The notes: generated from the letters alone by a model not told the origin. A DNA stretch of 64,000 nt from Nitrospira sp. (GCA_030123565.1 CP126122.1:3486800-3550799), one strand, 5' to 3'; positions 1 to 8,699 are shown, numbered from the stretch's first letter. A program made the numbers and translations.

Positions 1-414
1 TCAATCTGGACGTGGGGGGGACAATATCGGAAAGAACGGCTCAATATGGGCTGTGAGCCGCACCTTATCAGAGAGCAGATTAAGTTACTCAGTGACGACT
101 TTCTTGCATGGGATTCCGTCGACTCAGAAATGCCCGCAGTAGAAGTAGCCGCACGTCTGCAGAATCGCCTCACGAAAATTCATCCGTTCAGAAACGGTAA
201 TGGAAGACACGCCAGGCTCATCACAGATATTTTCCTCTACTCCCGTAAGCACTCGTTACCTCAATGGCCACAGATTCACCTCATGGCTCAAGGCGAGGAC
301 ATTCGATCACGATATATTCAAGCCATGAAGGAAGCTGATCAGGGTGACTTCTCGGGGTTGATCCAATTTATCGAAGGCCGCTTAGCCCCCACCAAGCAAG
401 ATGCTGTGACCTAG
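1..414 (+). CDS. Fic/DOC family protein, mobile mystery protein B type (5' end cut by window)
   Basis: The reading frame is open from base 1, so the N-terminus lies outside the window; the first internal ATG is at 46. The fragment carries the Fic active-site motif HPFRNGNGRHAR (His-Pro-Phe-x4-Gly-Asn-Gly-Arg), which in this family transfers AMP or another nucleotide-derived group to a target protein. The upstream residues (IWTWGGQYR, then a G-x-x-PHLI stretch) resemble the class called mobile mystery protein B, which is commonly carried on mobile elements, often beside a small HTH partner that would lie to the left of this window. Family assignment is firm; target and partner are unknown. Confidence 0.85.
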   Translation, partial: SIWTWGGQYRKERLNMGCEPHLIREQIKLLSDDFLAWDSVDSEMPAVEVAARLQNRLTKIHPFRNGNGRHARLITDIFLYSRKHSLPQWPQIHLMAQGEDIRSRYIQAMKEADQGDFSGLIQFIEGRLAPTKQDAVT

Positions 415-640
415 ATTGACGCTGGCACGCATCATGTTCTAGCATGCAACCCCACTTCACTCAGACTCGGAATCGCAGATGAAACTGCCTTCCAGGTTCC
501 TTTCCAGATTCGCTCAGGCATCACTCGCGCCTACACTTGCAATCACTTTCCTGAACGCTAAATCGAAATTGACGACAGTCCATGACTGCGGGGCTTGTCG
601 TATACGGCATTGCTGACGCCTTAGCTACCCGGATTCGTCT

Positions 641-3600
641 ATGCAGGATGGCAAGCTTCAATATCGCGTCATGCACAAGGCCGCCACACCTCTCGAGTAT
701 CAGGTTTATCGCGCAGGGCTTGAATGGGATCTCCTTGATCCTATCGTTATCGAAAAGCGGGATGATCTGAAGTCTGAGTCGAAATGGCGCGATCGTGTGG
801 AACCATATAATCATCAAGTAACCAATCTCATAACCTTCTGCCGTCGCCTCCCCGTTACGCTTCTAGCCGATGACGTGGGGTTGGGCAAAACCATCAGCGC
901 AGGATTGATCGTTAGCGAACTCATCGCTCGTTCACGGCTCACTCACTTCCTAGTGGTTTGTCCCAAGCTATTGGCACCTCAATGGAAGGAAGAGCTTGCA
1001 ACGAAGTTTGAAATCGATTCAACGATCGCAACCGGTAAAGATCTAGTTCGTAAGGAACCAGCAGAGCTGGGAGCTATCATTACGACGTATAACTCAGCCC
1101 GTTTATATCTTGATGAAATTCCACGCGACCGATTTCAAATGCTGATTCTTGACGAGGCGCACAAGCTACGAAACTTGTACGGAGTTGAATCGCCGCCACA
1201 AGTAGCGCAACGATTCCGTTCTGCACTCGAAGAAAGACGGTTTCGGTATGTACTCATGTTGACTGCAACACCAATTCAAAATCGACTTTGGGATCTCTAT
1301 TCCCTGGTTGACCTACTCACAGTGGCAAGGGGACATCAAAACCCCTTTGGAAGCGAGGGGATGTTTGCGAGGAAGTTTATTGCGGATCATCGCGAAAAGG
1401 CTCGGCAGCTACGGCCCGAAGCACGTGAGGAATTCCAGTCAATTGTATACGGTTATATGTCTCGAATTCGACGAGGAGACGCTAACCTCTACTTCCCCGA
1501 TCGTAAGGTTCAACTGCATAGGGTTGACCCGACTCCCCATGAGGTCGAACTGATTAAGGTGATCGCAAGGGGAATTCAGCAACTGAATAGGCTCGCCCAA
1601 ATTTCTGTATTGCAAGCGTTAACTAGCAGTCCAGAAGCCTTAAGGGCACAGTTGGAAAACATGGCACGGAACGGAACTGTTCCCACGGAACTGTCGCATA
1701 TGGTTAACGCAATTGTTCGTCAAATGCCGTTGACCGCGAAACTTCAGGGACTGGGGAGTCTCATACAACGACTAAAGAGCCAAGATCCCGACAAATGGCG
1801 CATGGTTGTTTTTACAAGTCGTCGTGAAACACAGACCACCATTCAAGCTTTCTTGGAGCAGCATGGGCTAAAAGTCGGCATAATCAACGGATCTTCCGGA
1901 CTTCGAAACTCCCAGACCCTGGCAGCTTTTAGAAAGATGCCACCAGACTGTCATGTGATTGTGTCGACGGAAGCTGGCTCAGAAGGGATCAACCTACAAG
2001 TAGCGAATGTACTCGTCAATTATGACCTCCCGTGGAATCCCATGATTGTGGAACAGCGAATTGGACGCGTGCAGCGACTGGCATCCCTCCACGCCAGTGT
2101 TGGAATCTTCAATATCATCTTACGAGGAACCTTTGAGGAGTACATCGTTGGACGTCTGATGGAAAAACTCCAGTTAGCCTCGCATGCCATTGGGGATATC
2201 GATGCCCTGCTGGAGGCATCGGGAATCGGTGAGGGAGACGAAGAAAATTCAGCAGGATTCGATGAACAGATTCGGCGCCTTGTTGTTGCCGCATTGACCG
2301 GAATGGATGTCGACGCAGCGACTCAAAAGGCTATCGATAGCATAGACGAAGCCAAAGCGACCCTGGAACGAGAAGAGGCCACCATCAACTCTCTGCTCGG
2401 TGGAATGCATGGTACAGCATACACGGGCCCACGTGGCCCACGGCTACCGTCGCAGACCCGATCTATGGAGCCCCGCGAATTCACGATTTCGGCGTTTAAA
2501 ACCTTGGGAGCGCGGGTCACGGAACTTCCCAGTGGCTTTGTTTCTGTTGAAGAGAATGGAAGTCGACACCATATTCGTTTTGAGGATCAATCTGACAGAG
2601 ATGTGAGAAGTGAGCTATATGCACCGGGTTCAGGTCCCTTCCTCACACTAATTCATCGAGTAGTAGGGTCCGGCGTGCATCATGTTGAGGATCTGGACTC
2701 TCAGCCGTCTACTCAGTCCCATGACATCGCTTCGAATTGGGTCCGCTCATTTGATGCCACGCTCACTGGCAGGGACGTTCAGGCAGTGAGCCGATGCTTT
2801 ACTGGAGAAGCCACTATTCTCGTCCGAGCAACTGTTGCGCATGACAGTTACGAGAGACTCGTGACAGTGAAGTGCGGGGCATCCGAACACACCAAAACAG
2901 TCGGATCATCGGGGCTCGAGCCCTTACCTCGGGTTCTCCCAGATGCACGTGAAATTGGAATAGACGAACAAACGGTCCTCCACGCAGGGCACAACGATCC
3001 AGGCATTGCCGAATTTCATCGTTTCTATCTCGAACGCTGCGTGGAGGAAGTTAAAGCTGCCGGTGACAATCCCCGCAAAGCTAAACGACTCGAGGACGAA
3101 TTTACACCAAAACTCGAAACAACTCTGGTGGCTCTTGATGGGAGCATGTACAGACGTGTGCAGATGCGAGTTCGATTCAGGCTCGAAGGTGATAAGGAGT
3201 ATCAGAGCATCCTCACGGTCCTCCCACACGATCCGACTCTCATTGATGCCCCTAAGCTCCTCGTTTGTGCCAAGAGCGGCCGGAAGGCGCCAGCTGTTTG
3301 CCTAAAGCAATGTGAAAGTTCAAGGCAATATGTGCTTGAACATCTACTCTCACAGTCTGACGCTTCCGGCCGCTACGCCCTGCCCGAGTTCACAGTGATT
3401 TGCGCGGTATCGAAGCAACGACTGCTGAGAGATGAAGTCGAGTTATCCTCAGTCACAAATCACCCGGTGGCGAAATGGCTCTTAAAGACTTCCGAACAAA
3501 GTGGCATGCGAGCGGAACCGGAACATTTCGATAGATGTGAGTTTACTCACGCGGAGATTCTCAAGTCGGAAGTAGCGATCAGTGAGGGGTCAGGAAAGCG

Positions 3601-4690
3601 TTACCGCAGTGATCAGAAGGAGCGATCTGTTTATTCCGGAAAATCTGGTCACCGCTCGGAATTTGTCACATGCTTCATCACTGGGAACCTCTTGATGGCC
3701 ACGGAAGCAGAAACCTGTGCTGAAACTGGAGCCGTTGTGTCCCCGGGGATTCTTCAAAGGTGTTCATTATCAGGCAAACGAGTTCTGCCTTCTGAACTTG
3801 AGATCTCTTCGGTGAGTGGACAACCTGTCCTACGAAGCAGGCTACGGACCTCGCAGATTAGTCACAAGCGTGCAGAGCCAGAGCACTTGGGCCGGTGTGA
3901 GTTTACTGGGACAGATGCTCTGAAGTCAGAACTCGCAATCAGTGAAGTCTCGGGAAAGTTGTACCGTGGCGACGAAGGGTCTCAGTCATCGGTGTCCGGA
4001 AAAACCGGGCATCGTTCCGAATTTATTTGGTGCTTCGAAACCAGGAAGTCCCTCGTACCTTCTGAGGCGGAGCAGTGTGAAGTTACGGGGCGCTTTGTCC
4101 GTCCAGGAATTTTAGAGACCTGTGCCGAGAGTGGGAAGCGGGTACTTCCTTCAGAGCTAGAACGCTGTGCTTCAAGTGGGAAGAAAGCGCTGAAACGTTT
4201 CATCGTCACGAGTAGCATTTCTCATGACCAAGTCCTAGAAACATTGGCTGTGCAATCGGCTGCACAGAAGTATTGCACGCCGGCCGAGGCTCAAGTGTGC
4301 AGTTGGAGTGGGAGAAAAGTACATCCTGACGATATGCGGACCTGCACATTGACCAGGCTCGGCATACACTTTCAATTTGCTGGAACCCACGGAGCTCCTC
4401 GCCTGCAAGCGCTTGTGGCACTACTCGACGGCACGAGGCAGCCGACCGATGCGGCGGAATCGTGGGAATCAATTGCAAGGCATGTCAATACTGTTGTAGG
4501 AGGAGGACGGTGTGAGGTGGAGGCCGCCGTATTTTCTCCAGACAGAGCACACCTAGCTGTGTGTTGCATTTCTATTCAGTATTACGTGATGAGGTACCGT
4601 GTTGGACTTGTGTATAAGCTAAGTGATCACTCGATAGAGGGGCGCCTCATTGTGGGTAAGCGGTCCGCTCAGGGCTGGACAACCGTGTGA
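641..4690 (+). CDS. SNF2/RapA-type DNA-dependent ATPase with long cysteine-repeat C-terminal region
   Basis: The protein has 1349 residues. Residues about 60-490 are a SNF2-like helicase core: Walker A DDVGLGKT (78-84), DEAH box LDEAH (about 170-174), LTATPIQN, STEAGSEGINLQ, and motif VI QRIGRVQR (472-479). Such cores translocate on double-stranded DNA. Residues about 500-870 are unassigned. Residues about 876-1240 are an array of roughly 20-residue units with the pattern C-x2-[ST]-G-[KR]-x4-P-x-E-x4-C. Within it, codons 957-1076 and 1077-1196 form a tandem 360-base duplication without net indel. The paired cysteines suggest a zinc-bound or hairpin repeat scaffold, which is inference. The in-frame stop at 614-616 limits upstream starts, and no clear Shine-Dalgarno precedes the ATG. 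A defence or DNA-surveillance role is plausible from the island context but not shown. Confidence 0.85.
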   Translation: MQDGKLQYRVMHKAATPLEYQVYRAGLEWDLLDPIVIEKRDDLKSESKWRDRVEPYNHQVTNLITFCRRLPVTLLADDVGLGKTISAGLIVSELIARSRLTHFLVVCPKLLAPQWKEELATKFEIDSTIATGKDLVRKEPAELGAIITTYNSARLYLDEIPRDRFQMLILDEAHKLRNLYGVESPPQVAQRFRSALEERRFRYVLMLTATPIQNRLWDLYSLVDLLTVARGHQNPFGSEGMFARKFIADHREKARQLRPEAREEFQSIVYGYMSRIRRGDANLYFPDRKVQLHRVDPTPHEVELIKVIARGIQQLNRLAQISVLQALTSSPEALRAQLENMARNGTVPTELSHMVNAIVRQMPLTAKLQGLGSLIQRLKSQDPDKWRMVVFTSRRETQTTIQAFLEQHGLKVGIINGSSGLRNSQTLAAFRKMPPDCHVIVSTEAGSEGINLQVANVLVNYDLPWNPMIVEQRIGRVQRLASLHASVGIFNIILRGTFEEYIVGRLMEKLQLASHAIGDIDALLEASGIGEGDEENSAGFDEQIRRLVVAALTGMDVDAATQKAIDSIDEAKATLEREEATINSLLGGMHGTAYTGPRGPRLPSQTRSMEPREFTISAFKTLGARVTELPSGFVSVEENGSRHHIRFEDQSDRDVRSELYAPGSGPFLTLIHRVVGSGVHHVEDLDSQPSTQSHDIASNWVRSFDATLTGRDVQAVSRCFTGEATILVRATVAHDSYERLVTVKCGASEHTKTVGSSGLEPLPRVLPDAREIGIDEQTVLHAGHNDPGIAEFHRFYLERCVEEVKAAGDNPRKAKRLEDEFTPKLETTLVALDGSMYRRVQMRVRFRLEGDKEYQSILTVLPHDPTLIDAPKLLVCAKSGRKAPAVCLKQCESSRQYVLEHLLSQSDASGRYALPEFTVICAVSKQRLLRDEVELSSVTNHPVAKWLLKTSEQSGMRAEPEHFDRCEFTHAEILKSEVAISEGSGKRYRSDQKERSVYSGKSGHRSEFVTCFITGNLLMATEAETCAETGAVVSPGILQRCSLSGKRVLPSELEISSVSGQPVLRSRLRTSQISHKRAEPEHLGRCEFTGTDALKSELAISEVSGKLYRGDEGSQSSVSGKTGHRSEFIWCFETRKSLVPSEAEQCEVTGRFVRPGILETCAESGKRVLPSELERCASSGKKALKRFIVTSSISHDQVLETLAVQSAAQKYCTPAEAQVCSWSGRKVHPDDMRTCTLTRLGIHFQFAGTHGAPRLQALVALLDGTRQPTDAAESWESIARHVNTVVGGGRCEVEAAVFSPDRAHLAVCCISIQYYVMRYRVGLVYKLSDHSIEGRLIVGKRSAQGWTTV
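3509..4228 (+). repeat. Tandem 360-bp duplication inside the SNF2-type gene
   Basis: Copy A is 3509-3868 and copy B is 3869-4228, exactly in register. Both open with RAEPEH followed by a CEFT motif at the same offset. Both carry SGK-x-YR, a SGK-x-GHRSEF stretch, and SGKRVLPSELE at equivalent positions. A partial third copy follows. The DNA copies have diverged, so the duplication is not recent, but the absence of a net length difference suggests the 120-residue unit is structurally constrained. Confidence 0.8.
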
Positions 4691-4726
4691 TTCATTTAAA
4701 CTTAGTCAACAGCGCATCCTAGAATC

Positions 4727-4882
4727 GGGGTGAGCCTAGAAGTCCGCTCGGCGCTGCTCGGACACAGCATCAAAGCCCTGATGACGAGTCAATATTCGCA
4801 TGGCGGGCAGGGGTGGAATCTAAAACTTCGCGATCCCGCCACGCAGCAAGAAAGCACATCAAAACTAGTTGAAAGATCGTGA
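4727..4882 (+). pseudogene. C-terminal remnant of a tyrosine recombinase/phage integrase
   Basis: The frame ending at the TGA at 4880-4882 reads VRSALLGHS, then MTSQYSHGG and a tail QGWNLKLRD. This matches the end of tyrosine recombinases: the LLGHS box with the catalytic His, then the Y-S-H segment containing the catalytic tyrosine. The arginine-containing N-terminal part of the catalytic domain is missing and the frame is closed by a stop at 4703-4705. No start codon or full gene is present, so this is a scar of an earlier integration or recombination event. It directly abuts an ArsC-like fragment. Confidence 0.6.
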
Positions 4883-5051
4883 GACCAAGGCGGCGGGTGA
4901 AAGCTGTCCTCTGTTCCCTGGGAAACCGACTAAGATGCATTGGAGTACGCCTGATCCCGCCAAAGCGACCGGATCGGAGGCCGAGATTACTGAGGCCTTT
5001 GACGAAGCATTTCTGATATTGAAGAAACGAGTTGAAAATTTAACGAACTGA
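4869..5051 (+). pseudogene. C-terminal remnant of an ArsC/low-molecular-weight phosphatase-like reductase
   Basis: Sixty codons are open from a TTG at 4869. The translated CPLFPGKPTKMHWSTPDPAK segment resembles the C-terminal third of thioredoxin-coupled arsenate reductases and related LMW phosphatases, where a CP-x-FPG segment and an HW-x-x-x-DPA motif follow the redox cysteines. The N-terminal P-loop (C-x5-R) is absent, so the product cannot be a working enzyme. It overlaps the recombinase remnant by 14 bases, which points to a recombination junction. Intact relatives would be about 130-140 residues. Confidence 0.6.
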
Positions 5052-5106
5052 CTGTGGTCTAATCAAGAGGAGGACGCCGTGCACATAGTTCTCATAGGAG
5101 CGAGGG

Positions 5107-6828
5107 CTAATTTGTAGGGGTTTCCGACTCACTAATCGGAGTCTGAACGGCCTCGTACATTCGCTCTATTAAGGGATCCAATAGTAGCTGTGTAGCTGAA
5201 AATTCCGTCTCTTGGAGCAACTTATAAGGCTCACTCAGTACAAGTTTCATATCGAAAATAAGCTCAGTGTCTGTTTCGGAGCCCACAATGACTTGTGCAC
5301 GGCTCGGCAAATCTGACGTTAAGTAGGCCAACACCTTAGGCATGTTAACAATGTCCTGTCCCTGCTGGTTTGGGGAATCGATCACAAGAGGAACTCCGAA
5401 AGAATCGTCACCTTGATAGCATGTTTGCCATAAGGCCCCATAGTAGGCGAGCACAGAACGAGGGCCACCGCTGCCGGAAATGCTTGGACGGCTGGTGAGC
5501 TTCACCCGAGAACTGTCTACCGGTGGACTATTCAATTTTACGAGTGCAGCCGCATATGCACCACGAAAAGTGCTGAGAATGGCTTTAGACCGTCTTCTGT
5601 CACTGAATGACTTAAGCGATCCTTCGAGTTCCTCAATCCTACCCAAACGTGCGTTGATGTCGTTTGACAGTGCGGTACCTTCATCAAAAAACGCTCTAAA
5701 CGCCCGCTCGGCACCCATACTATCCACGACTTGTCGAAACACGAGAGTGCCTCGTCGCGTATCCAGAATATTTGAGATCCGCCTATAACTGCTCTCTAAC
5801 TGGAGTAGCTCTGTCTGGGTCTTCTGATATTGGGCCGATACTTTTGTTAAATCATCCTGCAACCTCGATGAGAGATCGTGTAAAACTCTGGCATTTTCAG
5901 CGTAAGTAAGTATTTCAAGAAACTGTTCTTCATGCTCAGCACCACATGTTGGACAGACTAGCGTCTCATGAGGTTCTCGCCGAAGGAATGCGGTATCATC
6001 CTCGTAGGTGTGTAGTGCGTTTTGTGCAAGGTCGATTTGCAAACGTAGGCTATCTTGCAGCTCCTTTTGACGCACTCCGGTATCACGGAGCTCCTCTTGA
6101 CGCTTGTTTAACTGAGATACCTCGCTATTTAGCTGCTCAATCTCTGCATCGAAGTTTTCTGGATCAACCTTTGGACCCGAGAGCGGCAATGTTTTCCCGA
6201 ATCTCTCTTTCGCTTTTTCCAAAAATCGTTGCTCCTTGCGCGACTCGTCCAATTGCTTATTTTCTTTATCGCGCATTGCCTTCACTTCGTAATATGCCGC
6301 CGGCTTAATGCCAGCGAAATATTCAAGAATCGGCCCGAATGGCTTACTGTACTGCTGCATTCCAGGGAACGTATCCCAGCCAGATTGCCAGCTACCATCC
6401 TGATCGATGTAGAACGGAGTGAAAAAACAGCGAGGATCTGCGATTACCGTATTAAGGTTTTTATCGGTGACGACTAAATTGAACCCAGTCGCTCTGGCAA
6501 AAGATTCGCTCCATTCAAGATGTTCTGCTGTCGCATTTATCAGCCTAAATTCATGATCAAATAATGCTCTAAATCCGCGGTGGTGCAACGCCCGAAAGCG
6601 CTTCTGGCCGACGGTGAACTCAACCAGAGAGACCGTATTCTGATCCCACTCGCGAAGATGACCTTTCGGGCGAGCCCCGAGAGTCAAAAATAGCGTCTTA
6701 ATCAGACTCGACTTGCCGGTGTGATTCAACCCTACTATTAGATTCTTTCGAGGATGGAATGATATGAGCCTTCCTCTTCTGTCCCTGTGTGAGAGCATCC
6801 AAATATTTTCGAATAGAAAGTCTGTCAT
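5107..6828 (-). CDS. SMC/Rad50-like ATPase, Lamassu LmuB-like partner
   Basis: The product is about 573 residues. It has an N-terminal Walker A (GLNHTGKSS, residues 33-41), a coiled-coil-rich middle (about 190-430) with a zinc-hook-like CPTC pair at residues 292 and 295, a degenerate ABC signature (SGSGGPRSV), and a Walker B-like PLVIDSPN near residue 478 with serine where many ABC ATPases have glutamate. I chose the ATG at 6828 because AGGA lies just upstream; a TTG at 6855 would add nine residues. It lies 33 bases downstream of a predicted nuclease gene and is probably co-transcribed. Such nuclease/SMC pairs are known antiphage modules (Lamassu) in which the ATPase is thought to sense foreign or aberrant DNA. 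A related ABC three-component type system is the main alternative. Confidence 0.75.
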   Translation of the reverse strand: MTDFLFENIWMLSHRDRRGRLISFHPRKNLIVGLNHTGKSSLIKTLFLTLGARPKGHLREWDQNTVSLVEFTVGQKRFRALHHRGFRALFDHEFRLINATAEHLEWSESFARATGFNLVVTDKNLNTVIADPRCFFTPFYIDQDGSWQSGWDTFPGMQQYSKPFGPILEYFAGIKPAAYYEVKAMRDKENKQLDESRKEQRFLEKAKERFGKTLPLSGPKVDPENFDAEIEQLNSEVSQLNKRQEELRDTGVRQKELQDSLRLQIDLAQNALHTYEDDTAFLRREPHETLVCPTCGAEHEEQFLEILTYAENARVLHDLSSRLQDDLTKVSAQYQKTQTELLQLESSYRRISNILDTRRGTLVFRQVVDSMGAERAFRAFFDEGTALSNDINARLGRIEELEGSLKSFSDRRRSKAILSTFRGAYAAALVKLNSPPVDSSRVKLTSRPSISGSGGPRSVLAYYGALWQTCYQGDDSFGVPLVIDSPNQQGQDIVNMPKVLAYLTSDLPSRAQVIVGSETDTELIFDMKLVLSEPYKLLQETEFSATQLLLDPLIERMYEAVQTPISESETPTN

Positions 6829-6861
6829 ATGATTTCGTCCTGAGGCTACGAACAAGGCGAA

Positions 6862-8016
6862 TTAGGTTGGGTCCACGCATTTTGCGATTGCTCTCAGTGC
6901 AAAGATTGCTAATAACTGATGTTTTCTTAAGCCCGGATGCTTGGGACCAAGGAAGAGGTATGCTTCTTCAAAGAATTGGCTGAGTGACTCGCTTTGCTCA
7001 TTCTGCAGCAACCACTTATCACATGCGACAATTAAAGCTCGTTCTTGCTCTGTATGACCGCCCATCACTTGACGAGTGTAATAGGAAGTCGCCGCCGCTT
7101 TCATGGCTGTAAGATCCCTGAAAGCCACACCGTCTTTGCTGAGTTGTCCGATCCACATGTCGAGATATTGAATCACATCAGGGATGTTTTCCAATTGCCC
7201 TAGAGCGTCTGTTAACTCTTTGCGCGTAAATCCGTGTCTCTTCTTCACCTCATGAAAGGTATGGCACTGATCCGTTTTGGCTCCCAAGGGGCCGATTGTT
7301 GCCATGAGGCTGTCAACCAGTGACTTAGCTTGACCACTATGTCTTGGGCTGCGTCTCTGAAGAAATACCGCAACCTGTCCGATCAGAGTATGGGCCAGAT
7401 TGTCGGGATGCAATGCGACTCGCTCGACCCATATTCGATCAAGGTCTGGTGCAGGCATTCCTGCCTTATGTATGGTCCCCAGCCCGTCTTTCAGTAACGC
7501 ATGGAAAGAAGGATCGAGAGAATTCAATGAACAGGGCACCGACGTGGCGGCATTGCCACCGTTAAGCAGAGGCAGGTTACACCCCGCATTCGAAATAAAA
7601 CGCCCCCGGCTCTCTAAACTACCGAAGGCAATCACAGTCGCGTAAAGTTTACCGATAGGACTAGTCCTCGTTTTAGACAACTGCTCAGAACCAACAGGCT
7701 TGCCTTTTTTTGCCTTCGGCGAAGGCAGATTTGTCAGCCCTTGCCATCCCCACTCATTTCTATCTTTCTTTTTTACTTGGTACAGAGTCACCGAGGAAGG
7801 CGACGCGCTAGAGTCGAATTCTGCGACATCCTGGATGGCTTCAAACAGGAATAAGAAGTCTTCTGGGTCGCTATCTTCCAGTTGAAAGATGCGCATCAAG
7901 GCCCAGTGGCGCTGGAAATCTACCCCCTTCTGGTTGTGACCTCCTCCCGTCTCCTTCAGATCAGAGCGGTTTGTGACCTCCATAATCTCAGTGATATTAG
8001 TCTCGTTAATCGGCAT
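6862..8016 (-). CDS. DUF4297/Cap4-like nuclease, Lamassu LmuA-like effector
   Basis: The protein has 384 residues. The N-terminal part has the layout of the Cap4/DUF4297 nuclease domain: a glycine-rich lead (GGG, 24-26), DFQ (33-35), E59-x3-D63, and a QVK triad (80-82), followed by KLYATVIAF and a GRFISNAGC segment. These acidic and Q-x-K residues fit a PD-(D/E)xK fold that cuts double-stranded DNA. The C-terminal half (about 230-384) is helical and unassigned, and probably mediates partner contact or sensing. It is the first gene of a minus-strand pair with the SMC-like ATPase. No Shine-Dalgarno is obvious before the ATG. The nuclease fold is an inference from motifs. Confidence 0.7.
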   Translation of the reverse strand: MPINETNITEIMEVTNRSDLKETGGGHNQKGVDFQRHWALMRIFQLEDSDPEDFLFLFEAIQDVAEFDSSASPSSVTLYQVKKKDRNEWGWQGLTNLPSPKAKKGKPVGSEQLSKTRTSPIGKLYATVIAFGSLESRGRFISNAGCNLPLLNGGNAATSVPCSLNSLDPSFHALLKDGLGTIHKAGMPAPDLDRIWVERVALHPDNLAHTLIGQVAVFLQRRSPRHSGQAKSLVDSLMATIGPLGAKTDQCHTFHEVKKRHGFTRKELTDALGQLENIPDVIQYLDMWIGQLSKDGVAFRDLTAMKAAATSYYTRQVMGGHTEQERALIVACDKWLLQNEQSESLSQFFEEAYLFLGPKHPGLRKHQLLAIFALRAIAKCVDPT

Positions 8017-8257
8017 GAAACGTAATCCGTGAGTTCAACCCTGCCATGGTTCAAGTTGGGTGCGCCGTCGCTCCTTAACCGTAGATACTAGCTGGTAATA
8101 CAGCGTGCCCTTCGCGGGTCGCAATTGTATTAGGGGGGGGTCTTTAAGTTCAACAGCCAAAAGACAACTTCAATAATTCGGAGGCACCTGCCGCTACCAA
8201 TCCAAAAGATTGAGACAACAAAGGCTATGTCTTACCCCCGGCATACTTTTAAGCCCC

Positions 8258-8289
8258 TTGACAGCATGTAATAATATATTCCATATTAT
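8258..8289 (+). promoter_or_regulatory. Promoter with palindromic operator upstream of the ribbon-helix-helix gene
   Basis: TTGACA lies at 8258-8263, with AT-rich -10 candidates about 18-20 bases downstream (8282-8289). A perfect 7-bp inverted repeat, ATAATAT (8271-8277) and ATATTAT (8283-8289), sits in the spacer and -10 region, 17 bases before the ATG. Autoregulation by the encoded ribbon-helix-helix protein is a reasonable inference. Confidence 0.5.
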
Positions 8290-8305
8290 ATACAAGGAGG
8301 CGCCC

Positions 8306-8554
8306 ATGAAATCAGACGACGCTAAGAGCGAAACTCTCCAATTCAAAGTCACAGAGCAAGAGCGCAAACTTATTGAACGGAGTGCTGCGGAGGAAAACAC
8401 GACCGTCTCTAAATATGTGCGGGGAGCTGTACTGATGAGCATGGTGATGGATGGCAAGGGCGAGGCGATCAAGATTGTAGCGAGGGAAGTAGGAGAAAAG
8501 GCCTTTGCGGTCGTCCGACAAAAACTGACCCGACCAGCACAAGAAGGACGCTGA
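8306..8554 (+). CDS. Ribbon-helix-helix DNA-binding protein
   Basis: This small protein of 82 residues starts at the ATG at 8306, which has an AGGAGG ribosome-binding site seven bases upstream. The segment ETLQFKVTEQERKLIE followed by a helix and VSKYVRGAVL matches the beta-strand-helix-helix pattern of MetJ/Arc-type regulators, similar to DUF1778 antitoxins and MobC-like relaxosome proteins. It is the first gene of the element backbone and precedes the replication initiator. It probably represses its own promoter through the palindrome at 8271-8289. No toxin gene follows it, so a copy-control or mobilisation role is more likely than an antitoxin role. Confidence 0.75.
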   Translation: MKSDDAKSETLQFKVTEQERKLIERSAAEENTTVSKYVRGAVLMSMVMDGKGEAIKIVAREVGEKAFAVVRQKLTRPAQEGR

Positions 8555-8595
8555 AAACAGTGCTATCCGCCTCACCATCAACAAGCAAAGCCGGT

Positions 8596-8660
8596 CCGCG
8601 CCGCATGCCGATAGGCTGCGGGGCGGAGCGGAATGGCCCCCGTCTTGGTAACACGGGGGC
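8596..8660 (+). repeat. Two tandem strong hairpins upstream of rep; candidate replication origin
   Basis: Hairpin 1 spans 8596-8626. CCGCGCCGCA pairs with TGCGGGGCGG (one mismatch) and continues through GCC/GGC to a GATA loop, with one bulged T. Hairpin 2 spans 8636-8660. GCCCCCGT pairs perfectly with ACGGGGGC around the nine-base loop CTTGGTAAC. Both lie in the 145-base gap directly before the replication initiator, where rolling-circle elements often keep the double-strand origin with its nick site in a hairpin loop. Hairpin 2 could alternatively be a terminator, but no U-tract follows it. Confidence 0.45.
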
Positions 8661-8699
8661 GCTACCCACAGCGCTCCGTACAGGAGTTCGATAGATTCC

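Noticed and set aside
8571..8660. Hairpin 2 as an intrinsic terminator of the RHH gene
   Set aside because: No U-tract follows the stem on either strand, and its position before rep fits an origin or regulatory role better.
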